From assembly GCA_034439815.1 (NCBI GenBank), contig JAWXBD010000136.1:1-25221 (forward strand): 25,221 nt of DNA. Direction: 5' to 3'. A model generated the notes under the pieces. It had not been told where the DNA came from and ran no database searches. It saw nothing but the letters and a program-made list of their open reading frames with translations. A program made the translations under genes and the position numbers. The stretch comes from JAEUIT01 sp034439815. Its GTDB lineage: Bacteria > Planctomycetota > Phycisphaerae > Phycisphaerales > SM1A02. Numbering within the stretch: position 1 is the stretch's first letter; each line of letters opens with the position of its first letter. Shown in pieces: positions 14,309 to 22,162 of the stretch.

Positions 14309-14472
14309 GGCGGACTTGTTGATTGACGAAAGACGGTCCGGTGGACGATGGCGACGCGACCGTTCTGTGCAGTAGGCTACCGCTATATGGGGCGAAGCGC
14401 CGCGGGCGCGGGCGCCCCCCGGAGGGCTCCGGACAGCAGATTCCTCCGCACGCCGCGTGAGGGACCAAGTCC

Positions 14473-14479
14473 GAGGAGG
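14473..14479 (+). promoter_or_regulatory. Ribosome binding site of the EF-G-like gene
   Basis: GAGGAGG ends 8 bases before the ATG at 14488. The alternative in-frame GTG at 14479 overlaps this site and can be excluded. Confidence 0.8.
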
Positions 14480-14487
14480 TGCTTGCG

Positions 14488-16557
14488 ATGAGTGGTTACT
14501 CGGCGGGCGACATCCGCAACATTGCGATCGTGGGCGGGGCGGGAACCGGCAAGACGACGCTGGTCGAGGCATTGCTCGCCGGATCCGGAGCAATCACGAA
14601 GGCCGGGCGCGTGGAAGATGGCAACACCGTCTGCGACCACGATCCCCTCGCCAAGGAACTGCTCCACTCGATCGACAGCTCGATCGCGCACTTCCGCCAC
14701 AAAGGCGCGGAAATCTCCATCATCGATACGCCGGGTTCCCCCGGATTTCTTGGCAAGGCGATCACCGTCTTTCCGGCGGTCGAGACGATCGCAGTCGTCC
14801 TTGACTGCGGCAAAGGGATGGATCCGACTGCGCGGCGCATGCTGGCGATCGCCGAAGGCCGTGATCTCCCGCGCATGATCATCGTCAACAAGATCGACCA
14901 CTGCGCCACTGATCCAGGCGAGGTGCCTGAACTGCTTGCGTCCCTGCAGGAGACGTTCGGCGCGATCTGCCGCCCGATCAATCTTCCTACCGGCAACGGC
15001 AGCGGCGTCATCGATTGCTATCGGGGCGCCTCCGGCACCAGCGACCTGGGCGACGTGGCTGATTTTCACACGGCAATTGTCGAACAGATTGTGGAAGTCG
15101 ACGAGAAGGCGCTCAACGCGTATCTCGGCGGCGAGGTCCTGCCGGACGGCGTGCTGCACGAAGTGTTTGAGCGTGCGCTGCGCGAGCGGCACCTCATCCC
15201 GATCTGCTTCGTCAGCGCGAAGACGGGAGTCGGCGTGCCTGAACTGCTCGATGTCATCGCGGAACTCTGCCCCACCCCGGGCGAGGGCAATCCGCGCCCG
15301 TTCGAATACGAGGAGGACGGTGAACTGAAACAGTGGCGCGCGGTAGCGGACCCCGCGCTGCCGGCCGTCAGCCACATTTTCAAGGTGACGAGCGATCCAT
15401 ACGTCGGCAAGCTCGCCATCTTCCGCGTGCATCAAGGCACGGTGAAGAAGGATTCGCACCCCAAGGTCGATGACGGCAAGAAGCCGATCCGCATCGCGCA
15501 TCTGTTTCGCCTGATGGGGCAGAAGCACGTCGAAGTCGACCACCTCGTGGCAGGTGACATCGGGGCGACCAGCAAGATCGACGACATTCACTTCAACAGC
15601 GTGCTGCACGACGGCGAGATCGGCGAGCACGTGCACCTGCGGCCGTTGCCGCTTCCCGTACCCATGTACGGCATCGCGGTGCAGGCCGCGAACCGCGCCG
15701 CCGAAGCAAAGCTCGGTGAGGCGCTCGCGAAACTCTACAGCGAAGATCCCACGATGCGGATCGAGCACGTCCCGGCAACGGGTGAAACGGTCATCCGCGG
15801 ACTCGACGAACTTCATCTGCGCGTGAAAGTCCGCATGCTCAAGGACCGCTACGGCGTCGAAGTCACGAGCCGCCCGCCGCGCATCGCGTACAAGGAAACA
15901 ATCACGACCCGCGCTGAGGGACATCATCGCCACAAGAAGCAGAGCGGCGGCGCAGGGCAGTTCGGCGAAGTCTTTCTGCGCGTCGAGCCGCTGCCCGCGT
16001 TTGACGGCAAGGGGGGGCCCGACTTCGAGTTTGTCGACGACACGTTCGGCGGCTCCATCCCCAAGCAGTTCCTGCCCGCCATCGAAAAGGGCATCCGCCA
16101 GGCGCTCGCCGAGGGGGCGATCGCCGGCTATCCGATCACGGGCGTGCGCGTGAGTGTCTACGACGGGAAGTATCACCCCGTCGACAGCAAGGAAGTCGCG
16201 TTCGTCACAGCCGGTCGACGAGCATTCATCGATGCGGTCATGAAGGCGAAACCGGCGCTGCTTGAGCCGATCGTCAAGCTCGAGATCAACGTTCCATCGG
16301 ACTCGATCGGCACCATCGCGGGCGATCTCTCCGGCAAGCGCGGCCGCATCCACGCGACGGACATGGTCGCGGGCGGGCAGGCGCTGATCCGCGCGGAAGC
16401 ACCGCTCGCGGAAGTGGCGAACTACGCGAACCAGCTCAAGTCGCTCACGGCCGGCGTCGGGACGTTCTTCATGGAGTACAGCCACGACGAAGCTGCCCCG
16501 AGCACTGTGCGCGACGCGGAGATGGCGCGGTTCCGGCCGCGCGATGAAGAAGAGTGA
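14488..16557 (+). CDS. Elongation factor G-like translational GTPase
   Basis: A 689-residue cytoplasmic GTPase with the full EF-G layout: G domain (P-loop GGAGTGKT at 16-23, G3 DTPGSPGF at 80-87, G4 NKID at 134-137, SAKTG later), domain II (SHIFKVTSDPYVGKLAIFRV), domain III (EDPTMRIEHVPATGETVIRG), domain IV (KKQSGGAGQFGEVFLRVEP) and domain V (LEPIVKLEINVPSDSIGTIAGDLSGKRGRI). It belongs to the EF-G-like (EF-G2-type) subfamily and is not canonical FusA. The switch II His of DTPGHVDF is Ser84, and the P-loop lacks AHIDAGKT. That His positions the water for GTP hydrolysis in canonical factors, so activity or timing should differ. The role of this subfamily is uncertain (alternative translocation or recycling). 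A strong ribosome binding site is present; a small membrane peptide gene follows. Confidence 0.9.
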   Translation: MSGYSAGDIRNIAIVGGAGTGKTTLVEALLAGSGAITKAGRVEDGNTVCDHDPLAKELLHSIDSSIAHFRHKGAEISIIDTPGSPGFLGKAITVFPAVETIAVVLDCGKGMDPTARRMLAIAEGRDLPRMIIVNKIDHCATDPGEVPELLASLQETFGAICRPINLPTGNGSGVIDCYRGASGTSDLGDVADFHTAIVEQIVEVDEKALNAYLGGEVLPDGVLHEVFERALRERHLIPICFVSAKTGVGVPELLDVIAELCPTPGEGNPRPFEYEEDGELKQWRAVADPALPAVSHIFKVTSDPYVGKLAIFRVHQGTVKKDSHPKVDDGKKPIRIAHLFRLMGQKHVEVDHLVAGDIGATSKIDDIHFNSVLHDGEIGEHVHLRPLPLPVPMYGIAVQAANRAAEAKLGEALAKLYSEDPTMRIEHVPATGETVIRGLDELHLRVKVRMLKDRYGVEVTSRPPRIAYKETITTRAEGHHRHKKQSGGAGQFGEVFLRVEPLPAFDGKGGPDFEFVDDTFGGSIPKQFLPAIEKGIRQALAEGAIAGYPITGVRVSVYDGKYHPVDSKEVAFVTAGRRAFIDAVMKAKPALLEPIVKLEINVPSDSIGTIAGDLSGKRGRIHATDMVAGGQALIRAEAPLAEVANYANQLKSLTAGVGTFFMEYSHDEAAPSTVRDAEMARFRPRDEEE

Positions 16558-16615
16558 CCTTCTCCTGGGCTCGTTGCCTGCCGAATTGCTCGCCTACCGA
16601 TATGCTGGGAACCCT

Positions 16616-16780
16616 ATGGACGACTTCCTTCACTCGCCGGTGCTCCCCGTTCTCGCCGTCAACGGGATGTGGCTCGCTGTGTGCGCGGTCTGGGCGATTC
16701 TGTGCTTCGCGCAGGCGAGGCGAGACCGAGCGAACCGCACCGGTTTTCAGAAGCCGGTTGGTCCCCACGAGATCGACTGA
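16616..16780 (+). CDS. Small single-pass membrane protein
   Basis: A 54-residue peptide from the ATG at 16616: an acidic N-terminus (MDDFLHS), one hydrophobic helix (VNGMWLAVCAVWAILCFA) and a basic tail (QARRDRANR). The same frame has an upstream ATG at 16544 overlapping the end of the EF-G-like gene, but neither position has a strong ribosome binding site. A weak GGGA precedes 16616. It resembles CcmD-like or other one-helix membrane peptides only in general shape. Function unknown; it may simply be cotranscribed with the GTPase. Confidence 0.5.
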   Translation: MDDFLHSPVLPVLAVNGMWLAVCAVWAILCFAQARRDRANRTGFQKPVGPHEID

Positions 16781-16796
16781 GTCGCGACTGCCTGAA

Positions 16797-18476
16797 TCAC
16801 GGATGGGGAAGCTCGGATGGCGGCACGTTGAGGACGAAGATCTTCACGCGCACCGCAAACCATTTCGTCCAGGTGCCGAACGGCTCGAGATGCCCGGCGA
16901 CCCCGTGATCGCCGTCGAGGAGTTCCGTCATCTCGGCCTGCTGCATGAGAACGATCGCAGGCAGCTTCACGTCCCTCAGCCCGCGCAATTCGTTGAGTGA
17001 TCCGATGTCGCGCGTCGGCTGGCCCCCGTTGTAGAACGCGATGGTCGGATCGTGGAAGCTCACGGTCACGATCGTCGGTTGGTCGACACCGAAGTGTGTA
17101 CGCAGGCTGCTGAGCAGCGTGCTGCTGCCCATCATCGTGGTGTATCGGGTCTCGATGCCGAAGATGATCGTCCAGCTCAGAACGAGGCCGACCCACGCGA
17201 TGGCGAGTCCGCGCTCGCGCTGCTGCCGGTCGTTCCACAACCGCCACAGCACGATGCATCCGAGCGGCGCGATCGCGAGCGGCAGCATCAGTGCCCATAG
17301 TTCCGGGGCAGCTGAGCCCGCGTAGATCGCCGCGCCGAGCTGGGCGACGAAGACCAGCACGGCGACGATCGCCAGCGTGCGCCGCACATCCGGCGGGACG
17401 AACGTGGTCCGCGCGCGATCGGCGACTTCGTCGTATTCGCCGCGCAGCCATCGCTTCAGCGTGATGGCGACGAGCATCGCCGTCGGCGCCGCCAACGGCA
17501 GCAGATAGGTCGGCAGCTTCCCGCGCGAGAGGCTGAAGCCGAGGAACGGCAGGATGACGGCGACGAGCAGCAACGCCCGCAGGTCGCCGCCGCACACCGC
17601 GCGCCACGCATCACGGAACCCGAGATTGAAAACGGGAAGGACGAGCATCACCGTGGCCGGATACATGCCGCCGAGGAAGACCGGCACGTAAAACCACCAC
17701 GGTTCCTGACTCAGATCCGTTGTGCCGGTGACGCGGCCAATGGTCTGTTCCCACCACACTTGCCCGATGTCGGGGTGGCGCGTGGTCACCGCCGCAATCC
17801 AGACTCCGAGCGGCACCAGCGCCAGGGGCAGTCCCCACCCCGCATGAAGTCGCGCGAGATCGCGGGCGCGGCGGCCGAGAACGCACCACGCCGCGAGGAC
17901 AATCAGCGGCCCGAATCCCGCAGCGCCCTTGGTCAGGAAGCCCGCCGCCATTGCCGTCCAGAACAGCACGAACGCAGGCATCGCGGCAAGGCGTCGTTCG
18001 ATCATCAGGAAACCGCTGGCGAGCGCGATGAGCCAGGCGCACGCGAGCATCGCATCGGTGTTCGCGAGCCGTCCGACGATCAGAACGCTCGGCATGACGG
18101 CGGCGACGGCGACCGCGACGAGCGCCGGCCGCGTTCCAAGCGTCCGGCGCGCAAACCAGAAGAGGCAGCACTGCGCCAGGCTCGTCGCGAGCAGCGCCGG
18201 CCATCGCACCGCCAGCTCCGTCCGCCCGAACACATGCACGCCGATCGCCTGCAGCCAATACGTCAACGGAGGTTTCGTGAGATGGGCTCGACCGCGGAAC
18301 TCGGGAACGAGCCAGTTCCCGGTGTCCACCATCGTCGCGGCGGCAGAGCCGAATCGTCCTTCATCCGGGGGATAAAGGGGATGCGCCCACGCGAGAAACC
18401 ACACCAGGGCGACCGAGATCGCGAGGATCAACGTCTCCGGGACAGCAAGGCGACGACGATCAGGAGAAGGATTCAT
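16797..18476 (-). CDS. ArnT/PMT-like family 39 glycosyltransferase
   Basis: A 559-residue polytopic inner-membrane protein with about 11-13 hydrophobic helices. The GT39/ArnT signature is clear: the first helix is followed by HPLYPPDEGRFGS with the catalytic-type Asp38-Glu39. Then come FRGRAHLTKPPLTYWLQ, GRLANTDAMLA, GFLTKGAAGFGPL, and a loop with EPWWFYVPVFLGGMYP and LSRGKLPTYLLPL. Relatives move a sugar from a polyprenyl-phosphate carrier to lipid A or protein on the outer face of the membrane. The C-terminal about 130 residues form a soluble domain (IVTVSFHDPTIAFYNGG). The start is taken as the ATG at 18474-18476, since helix 1 must be included. This ATG lies only three bases beyond the 3' end of tRNA-Arg, with no normal ribosome binding site in between. 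Confidence 0.88.
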   Translation of the reverse strand: MNPSPDRRRLAVPETLILAISVALVWFLAWAHPLYPPDEGRFGSAAATMVDTGNWLVPEFRGRAHLTKPPLTYWLQAIGVHVFGRTELAVRWPALLATSLAQCCLFWFARRTLGTRPALVAVAVAAVMPSVLIVGRLANTDAMLACAWLIALASGFLMIERRLAAMPAFVLFWTAMAAGFLTKGAAGFGPLIVLAAWCVLGRRARDLARLHAGWGLPLALVPLGVWIAAVTTRHPDIGQVWWEQTIGRVTGTTDLSQEPWWFYVPVFLGGMYPATVMLVLPVFNLGFRDAWRAVCGGDLRALLLVAVILPFLGFSLSRGKLPTYLLPLAAPTAMLVAITLKRWLRGEYDEVADRARTTFVPPDVRRTLAIVAVLVFVAQLGAAIYAGSAAPELWALMLPLAIAPLGCIVLWRLWNDRQQRERGLAIAWVGLVLSWTIIFGIETRYTTMMGSSTLLSSLRTHFGVDQPTIVTVSFHDPTIAFYNGGQPTRDIGSLNELRGLRDVKLPAIVLMQQAEMTELLDGDHGVAGHLEPFGTWTKWFAVRVKIFVLNVPPSELPHP

Positions 18477-18479
18477 TAA

Positions 18480-18553
18480 CGCCCCCTGCAAGATTCGAAC
18501 CTGCGACCTGGTCTTTAGGAAAGACCCGCTCTATCCAGCTGAGCTAAGGGGGC
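18480..18553 (-). tRNA. tRNA-Arg (anticodon CCU)
   Basis: A full cloverleaf can be drawn on the minus strand. The acceptor arm GCCCCCT (18553-18547) pairs with AGGGGGC (18487-18481), with discriminator G at 18480. The D arm is GCTC...GAGC. The anticodon stem GGTCT/AGACC carries the loop TTCCTAA with anticodon CCT (18519-18517), reading AGG. The T arm is GCAGG TTCGAAT CTTGC. The 3' CCA is not encoded. The ArnT-like start codon follows three bases later on the same strand. Confidence 0.97.
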
Positions 18554-18658
18554 TACGAGGCAAATGGCGACGCGAGATTGTAACGGTCTCAGTCAGTCCG
18601 TTGGCCGGTCCGTTGATCAGGACGGCGCTGCGGGACCACCTCGGATAGGCTCGCCGAC

Positions 18659-20131
18659 GTGGAAGCGAGAATCCTCGTCGAAACCCTGTGGGCCGCGCAG
18701 CTCACGTACGCGCTCGTCACGATCTTCGCGGTGCTCTCCCAGCGCCGCATCCGGCTCGCGTCGGCGACATCGTGGCTGCTGCTCATCCTGATCATTCCGT
18801 TCGCCGGCGCCACGCTGTACTGGCTGTTCGGCAAGCCCTGGCTGCAGAAGCGGCGCCGCCGTTCAATCGACAGGCAGCGGGCGAAGCTCGAAGAGCGAAC
18901 CCTGACCGCGCGTTCGCTGCGGGTTCGCAGCGTCCGAACAACGTTCGAATCGATGCCCGCCGGAACGCGTGGTCTTGCGACGCTGGCTGGGCAGATTTCG
19001 GGCATGCCGCCAATCGGCGGCAACGACGTCGAGTTCTTCTCCGATCCGGGCGAATTGTTCGCGCGCATCGCCGAGGACATTGACGCGGCCACGGAGCATG
19101 TGCATGTGCTGTTCTACATCGCGATCGAGGATCACAGCAGCAAGCCTGTGTTCGAGGCGATGGAGCGCGCAGCGAGAAGGGGGGTTCCGGTCCGATTTGT
19201 GATGGACGCCATCGGCTCGTTCGGCTTCAACCGAAGCGCGTCGAGAAAGCGCCTCGAGGAGGCGGGCGTGCGCGTGGTGCCGGCCTTGCCTGCAGGCCTG
19301 ATTCGCGCACTCTTTCAGCGGATCGATCTGCGCAACCATCGCAAGATCGTCGTGGTCGACGGCGACATCGGCTACCTCGGCAGCCACAATCTGGCCGCCG
19401 CTGACTTCAAAGTCAAGCGCTCGCGGGTCATGTGGGTCGACGCCACGGCACGCATCGAAGGCCCCGGAGCGAGCGAGCTGCAGCGCGTCTTCATCGAAGA
19501 CTGGTGGCTCGAGACCAACGAAGACCTTGAAGAGACGCTGCACCCGCTGACCGCCGCGGACGGCGGCGCGCTCGTGCAGGTCGTCGCCACCGGACCGATG
19601 AAGGGGGAGCAGGCGATGCAGCAACTTGTCGCGACGTGCGTGCACCTCGCGCAGCGCGAGCTGGTGCTGACAACGCCCTACTTCGTGCCTGATGAACCCA
19701 CGATGCTCGCGATCATCACTGCAGCCCGCCGCGGGGTCAAAGTGATACTGGCTGTGCCGGAACACAATGATTCGCACCTCGTGCGCTTCGCGAGCCAGTC
19801 ATTTTTTCAGCGGCTTTTGGACGCGGGCGTGCAGATCGTCGTGTTCAAGGGCGGCATGCTGCACGCCAAGACCATCACCGTCGATGGCATGCTCAGTGTC
19901 ATGACCAGCGCCAACCTCGACCGTCGAAGCTTTGAAATCAACTTCGAGGTCAGTCTGGTTCTGTACGACGAGGTCGCCACGCACGCGATGCGCGAACTGC
20001 AGGAAGTTACATCGAGCGCAGTGCGCGCATCGATCCCGAGGAATGGGCGCAGCGCCGCTGGTGGCACCGGGTCGTCGACAACGCGCTCGGCCTCACATCA
20101 CCGGTCCTGTGATGGAGGGGTCGTGCGCTGA
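18659..20131 (+). CDS. cls: Cardiolipin synthase, C-terminus frameshifted
   Basis: A 490-residue membrane phospholipase-D-fold enzyme that condenses two phosphatidylglycerols to cardiolipin. It starts at the GTG at 18659. Two N-terminal membrane helices (about 8-27 and 35-57) precede two PLD domains with both HKD motifs: HRKIVVVD (His227, Lys229, Asp234) followed by GDIGYLGSHNLA, and HAKTITVD (His402, Lys404, Asp409) followed by MTSANLDRRSFEINFEV. After MRELQE (to residue 449) the sequence turns into unrelated Ser/Arg-rich residues. The expected family C-terminus (YIERSARIDPEEWAQRR, then WWHRVVDNAL) is intact in the other frame at 20008-20112. So a single-base deletion near 20005-20008 has replaced the last 34 or so residues. 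Both active sites are intact, so activity may remain. The frameshifted stop sits one base from the convergent sulfotransferase stop. Confidence 0.93.
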   Translation: MEARILVETLWAAQLTYALVTIFAVLSQRRIRLASATSWLLLILIIPFAGATLYWLFGKPWLQKRRRRSIDRQRAKLEERTLTARSLRVRSVRTTFESMPAGTRGLATLAGQISGMPPIGGNDVEFFSDPGELFARIAEDIDAATEHVHVLFYIAIEDHSSKPVFEAMERAARRGVPVRFVMDAIGSFGFNRSASRKRLEEAGVRVVPALPAGLIRALFQRIDLRNHRKIVVVDGDIGYLGSHNLAAADFKVKRSRVMWVDATARIEGPGASELQRVFIEDWWLETNEDLEETLHPLTAADGGALVQVVATGPMKGEQAMQQLVATCVHLAQRELVLTTPYFVPDEPTMLAIITAARRGVKVILAVPEHNDSHLVRFASQSFFQRLLDAGVQIVVFKGGMLHAKTITVDGMLSVMTSANLDRRSFEINFEVSLVLYDEVATHAMRELQEVTSSAVRASIPRNGRSAAGGTGSSTTRSASHHRSCDGGVVR

Positions 20132-20132
20132 G

Positions 20133-21629
20133 TCAGATCGTCTCAGAAGCGAGCGCCTCGCGCAGCGGATCGAGCAGTCGGCCGAATCGCGCCGCGCGGC
20201 CGATCGACTTGTCGCTGACGGGACGGCTTGCCTGCTCTGAGCCGAGCGTCGGCGGCGGGGCGACTGGCGCCGCAACACCGTCTGCTCTGGGTTCGCGTGC
20301 GCCCGCACGGTCATGATGCGCGAGGCACGCGTCATCCCACGGCAGCCCGAGGAACTCGATGACGCGCCGGGTTTCACGCTCCTGGTGGCGCACGAGATCT
20401 TCGTACTGAACCGTGAGGATCTTGATGCGCGAGTGTTCCTTCCAGTACGCCATGAGTGATTCAGTCGCCTTGATGGCGAGACCGATCGACTTCAGATTTG
20501 TGCTCCACGGAATCGCGGGCCCTTCGAGCCGCTCAAAGCACGAGATCCCGATGTCCATCGGATCGCGCTGCAGATGAATCACTCTCGCGTCGGGAAACGC
20601 CATCGCGATCAGTCCGACGTGGGTCCAGTTCTGCAGATGCTTGTCCGAAATCCGCTCCGCGCCCGGACCGAACTGCGTCGTCTCCGTCAGATAGCGCGTG
20701 GCGATGCGATTGAGGTCGGCCGTCAAAAAGTTGCGCGTGACGCGCGGCCAGGCGGCGTTCGGATCGGTCGACGACCACTCGGAAATCTGCCGCCGCAGTG
20801 CCCGCGTTTCGCCGGCTCCCGCTGCAAGCGGATGGGCTGCGATGATGCGATCAAGGAGCGTCGTTCCGGAGCGCGGCATCGCGGCAATGAACACCGGTCG
20901 CGATGTCTGTACGGTCGACCGCGGACCGTTCTGCAGCAGTTCAGGGGTGAAGACTTCGGGGAGCAGCTTGAGCCCGGCGCGAAACTGGTCTTCGGCGAAG
21001 TTGACCGGCGTCGCTGTCTTCGAAACGGTATACGCGCGGAACGCGGCTTCGAAGTTGCCCGTTGCTTCGTGCGCCTGTCCGAGCACGTGAAAGAGCGGCG
21101 CCTTCACCGAGGGCGGTTGCGTCGCGATTGCGACCGTATGCGGCGTGAGCACATCAATCGCGCTGGACGGACTCTTCATGTCCAGCATGGTCCATGCCAT
21201 CGCGGCGGCGCCGGACGCCTGCTTTGAGATCGGCTTCAGGATTCGGATGGCATCGTCAAGCTGGCCGAGCCGTCGATGCGCCATGCCCGAAAGTATCGTC
21301 GCCTCGAGCTGATCGGGAATCTTGCGAAGCACGATGTTCGCGAGTCGGATGACTTCGGCGTCATTCCCCCGGCGCCATTGCAGCTGCGCTCGTGCGAGCG
21401 ACGTGTCGAGATGATCCGAGTTCACCTCGTCGGCTGTGCGGAACGCGTCTTCCGCTTCATCCAGCCGCACCGTCGATGTCAGCACGCGGCCAAGAGTCAC
21501 CCATCCGTCGACCAGTGTCGGCGCGGCATTGACGACAGATCGCGCCGCCTGCTCGGCGAATCCGAGCTTTCCATCAGTGAGTGCGGTCTTGGCTCGCTGA
21601 AGCATCTGATCGGCAGGGAGATAAAGCAC
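20133..21629 (-). CDS. TPR-repeat sulfotransferase
   Basis: A 498-residue protein combining about six tetratricopeptide-like repeats (residues about 5-215, e.g. GWVTLGRVLTSTVRLDEAEDAF and ATILSGMAHRRLGQLDDAIRI) with a C-terminal PAPS-dependent sulfotransferase domain. The 5'-phosphosulphate loop is FIAAMPRSGTTLLDRII (about 247-263) and the 3'-phosphate motif is VIHLQRDPMDIGISCFE (about 350-366, Arg355). A candidate catalytic acid/base lies in AGAGETRALRR. The tail VSDKSIGRAARFGRLLDPL matches the usual C-terminal closure, after a short Ala/Pro-rich insertion. The substrate (protein tyrosine, glycan or lipid) is unknown; such TPR-sulfotransferases are frequent in planctomycetes. The GTG start at 21629 is set by GAGGAG 6 bases upstream. 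The gene converges on cls with only one base between the stops. Confidence 0.9.
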   Translation of the reverse strand: MLYLPADQMLQRAKTALTDGKLGFAEQAARSVVNAAPTLVDGWVTLGRVLTSTVRLDEAEDAFRTADEVNSDHLDTSLARAQLQWRRGNDAEVIRLANIVLRKIPDQLEATILSGMAHRRLGQLDDAIRILKPISKQASGAAAMAWTMLDMKSPSSAIDVLTPHTVAIATQPPSVKAPLFHVLGQAHEATGNFEAAFRAYTVSKTATPVNFAEDQFRAGLKLLPEVFTPELLQNGPRSTVQTSRPVFIAAMPRSGTTLLDRIIAAHPLAAGAGETRALRRQISEWSSTDPNAAWPRVTRNFLTADLNRIATRYLTETTQFGPGAERISDKHLQNWTHVGLIAMAFPDARVIHLQRDPMDIGISCFERLEGPAIPWSTNLKSIGLAIKATESLMAYWKEHSRIKILTVQYEDLVRHQERETRRVIEFLGLPWDDACLAHHDRAGAREPRADGVAAPVAPPPTLGSEQASRPVSDKSIGRAARFGRLLDPLREALASETI

Positions 21630-21635
21630 ACCACA

Positions 21636-21641
21636 CTCCTC
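21636..21641 (-). promoter_or_regulatory. Ribosome binding site setting a GTG start
   Basis: GAGGAG on the minus strand ends 6 bases before the GTG at 21629-21627, which supports that GTG over the ATG nine codons later. Confidence 0.7.
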
Positions 21642-21672
21642 GAAAACGGAATTGAATCATCAGGAAACGACC

Positions 21673-21716
21673 GCACTAGTCACGCACTAGTCACGCACTA
21701 GTCACGCACCAATCAC
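21673..21716. repeat. 11-bp direct repeats, unit GCACTAGTCAC
   Basis: Three perfect units (21673-21683, 21684-21694, 21695-21705) are followed by the variant GCACCAATCAC (21706-21716) and further decayed copies. Each perfect unit contains the palindrome ACTAGT. The period is about one helical turn, so all sites would face the same side of the DNA. Confidence 0.9.
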
Positions 21717-22101
21717 GCAGTAGCAGCGCACCAGCATTGATCGCCGGACGTCACCGCAGTCTAAAGGAGTTTGCTGCAACCCACAGCATGCAAAAGCGCG
21801 TTGCCGCGCGATCCGATGGCGCGGCAGGACCGAGAAGGCGTCATCACGCGCCGCCATCCGAGTCAGTGGTGCCTCGCGCGACTCGGACCGGAGCGGCACC
21901 GTCGCGACTGGCCGGAGGTGCCGAGACGCCCGTGACCGCCAAGCGATGGCGCGTGCGGCTCCGGATGCACTCAACTGCGGAAAGGAGTCAAAAAATCGGT
22001 AGACACCTAATACTTGGCGGCATTTGGGGTTGCATCAGGTGAAGACCGCGTCACACTCCCGGACGGCATTGGGGTCAGCGTCGTCACGGATGGCGGAGTT
22101 C

Positions 22102-22135
22102 TCTGGACCAGAGGTCCTCGGATGACCGTCGGTCA
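22102..22135 (+). promoter_or_regulatory. Three adjacent palindromes before the haloperoxidase gene
   Basis: TCTGGACCAGA (22102-22112), GAGGTCCTC (22111-22119) and TGACCGTCGGTCA (22123-22135) are each perfect odd-length palindromes, lying 28-61 bases before the start codon. They could be operator sites or small RNA hairpins. Role inferred from position only. Confidence 0.4.
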
Positions 22136-22162
22136 CATCACATCGTTTGCGGGGAATAGAAG

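Larger units (their letters stand above)
21630..22162. other. Intergenic region, 533 bases, divergent
   Basis: No gene is well supported. It contains the 11-bp repeat array (21673-21716), two isolated AAAGGAGT sequences (near 21763 and 21981) that look like ribosome binding sites but lead to no convincing gene, and a palindrome cluster (22102-22135). A 50-codon frame from the TTG at 22014 ends with a TGA overlapping the haloperoxidase ATG. It has no ribosome binding site and no recognisable domain, so I leave it unannotated. Confidence 0.6.

Noticed and set aside
14383..16485. A 700-codon open frame on the minus strand
   Set aside because: It lies antisense to the well-conserved EF-G-like gene. 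The long frame results from GC-rich third positions; no domain or signal is recognisable.
20000..20012. Programmed -1 frameshift site in cls
   Set aside because: No X-XXY-YYZ slippery heptamer or obvious downstream structure is visible; a deletion or sequencing error is simpler.
21673..21730. CRISPR-like repeat array
   Set aside because: Units are 11 bp and contiguous with no spacers, and no cas genes are present.
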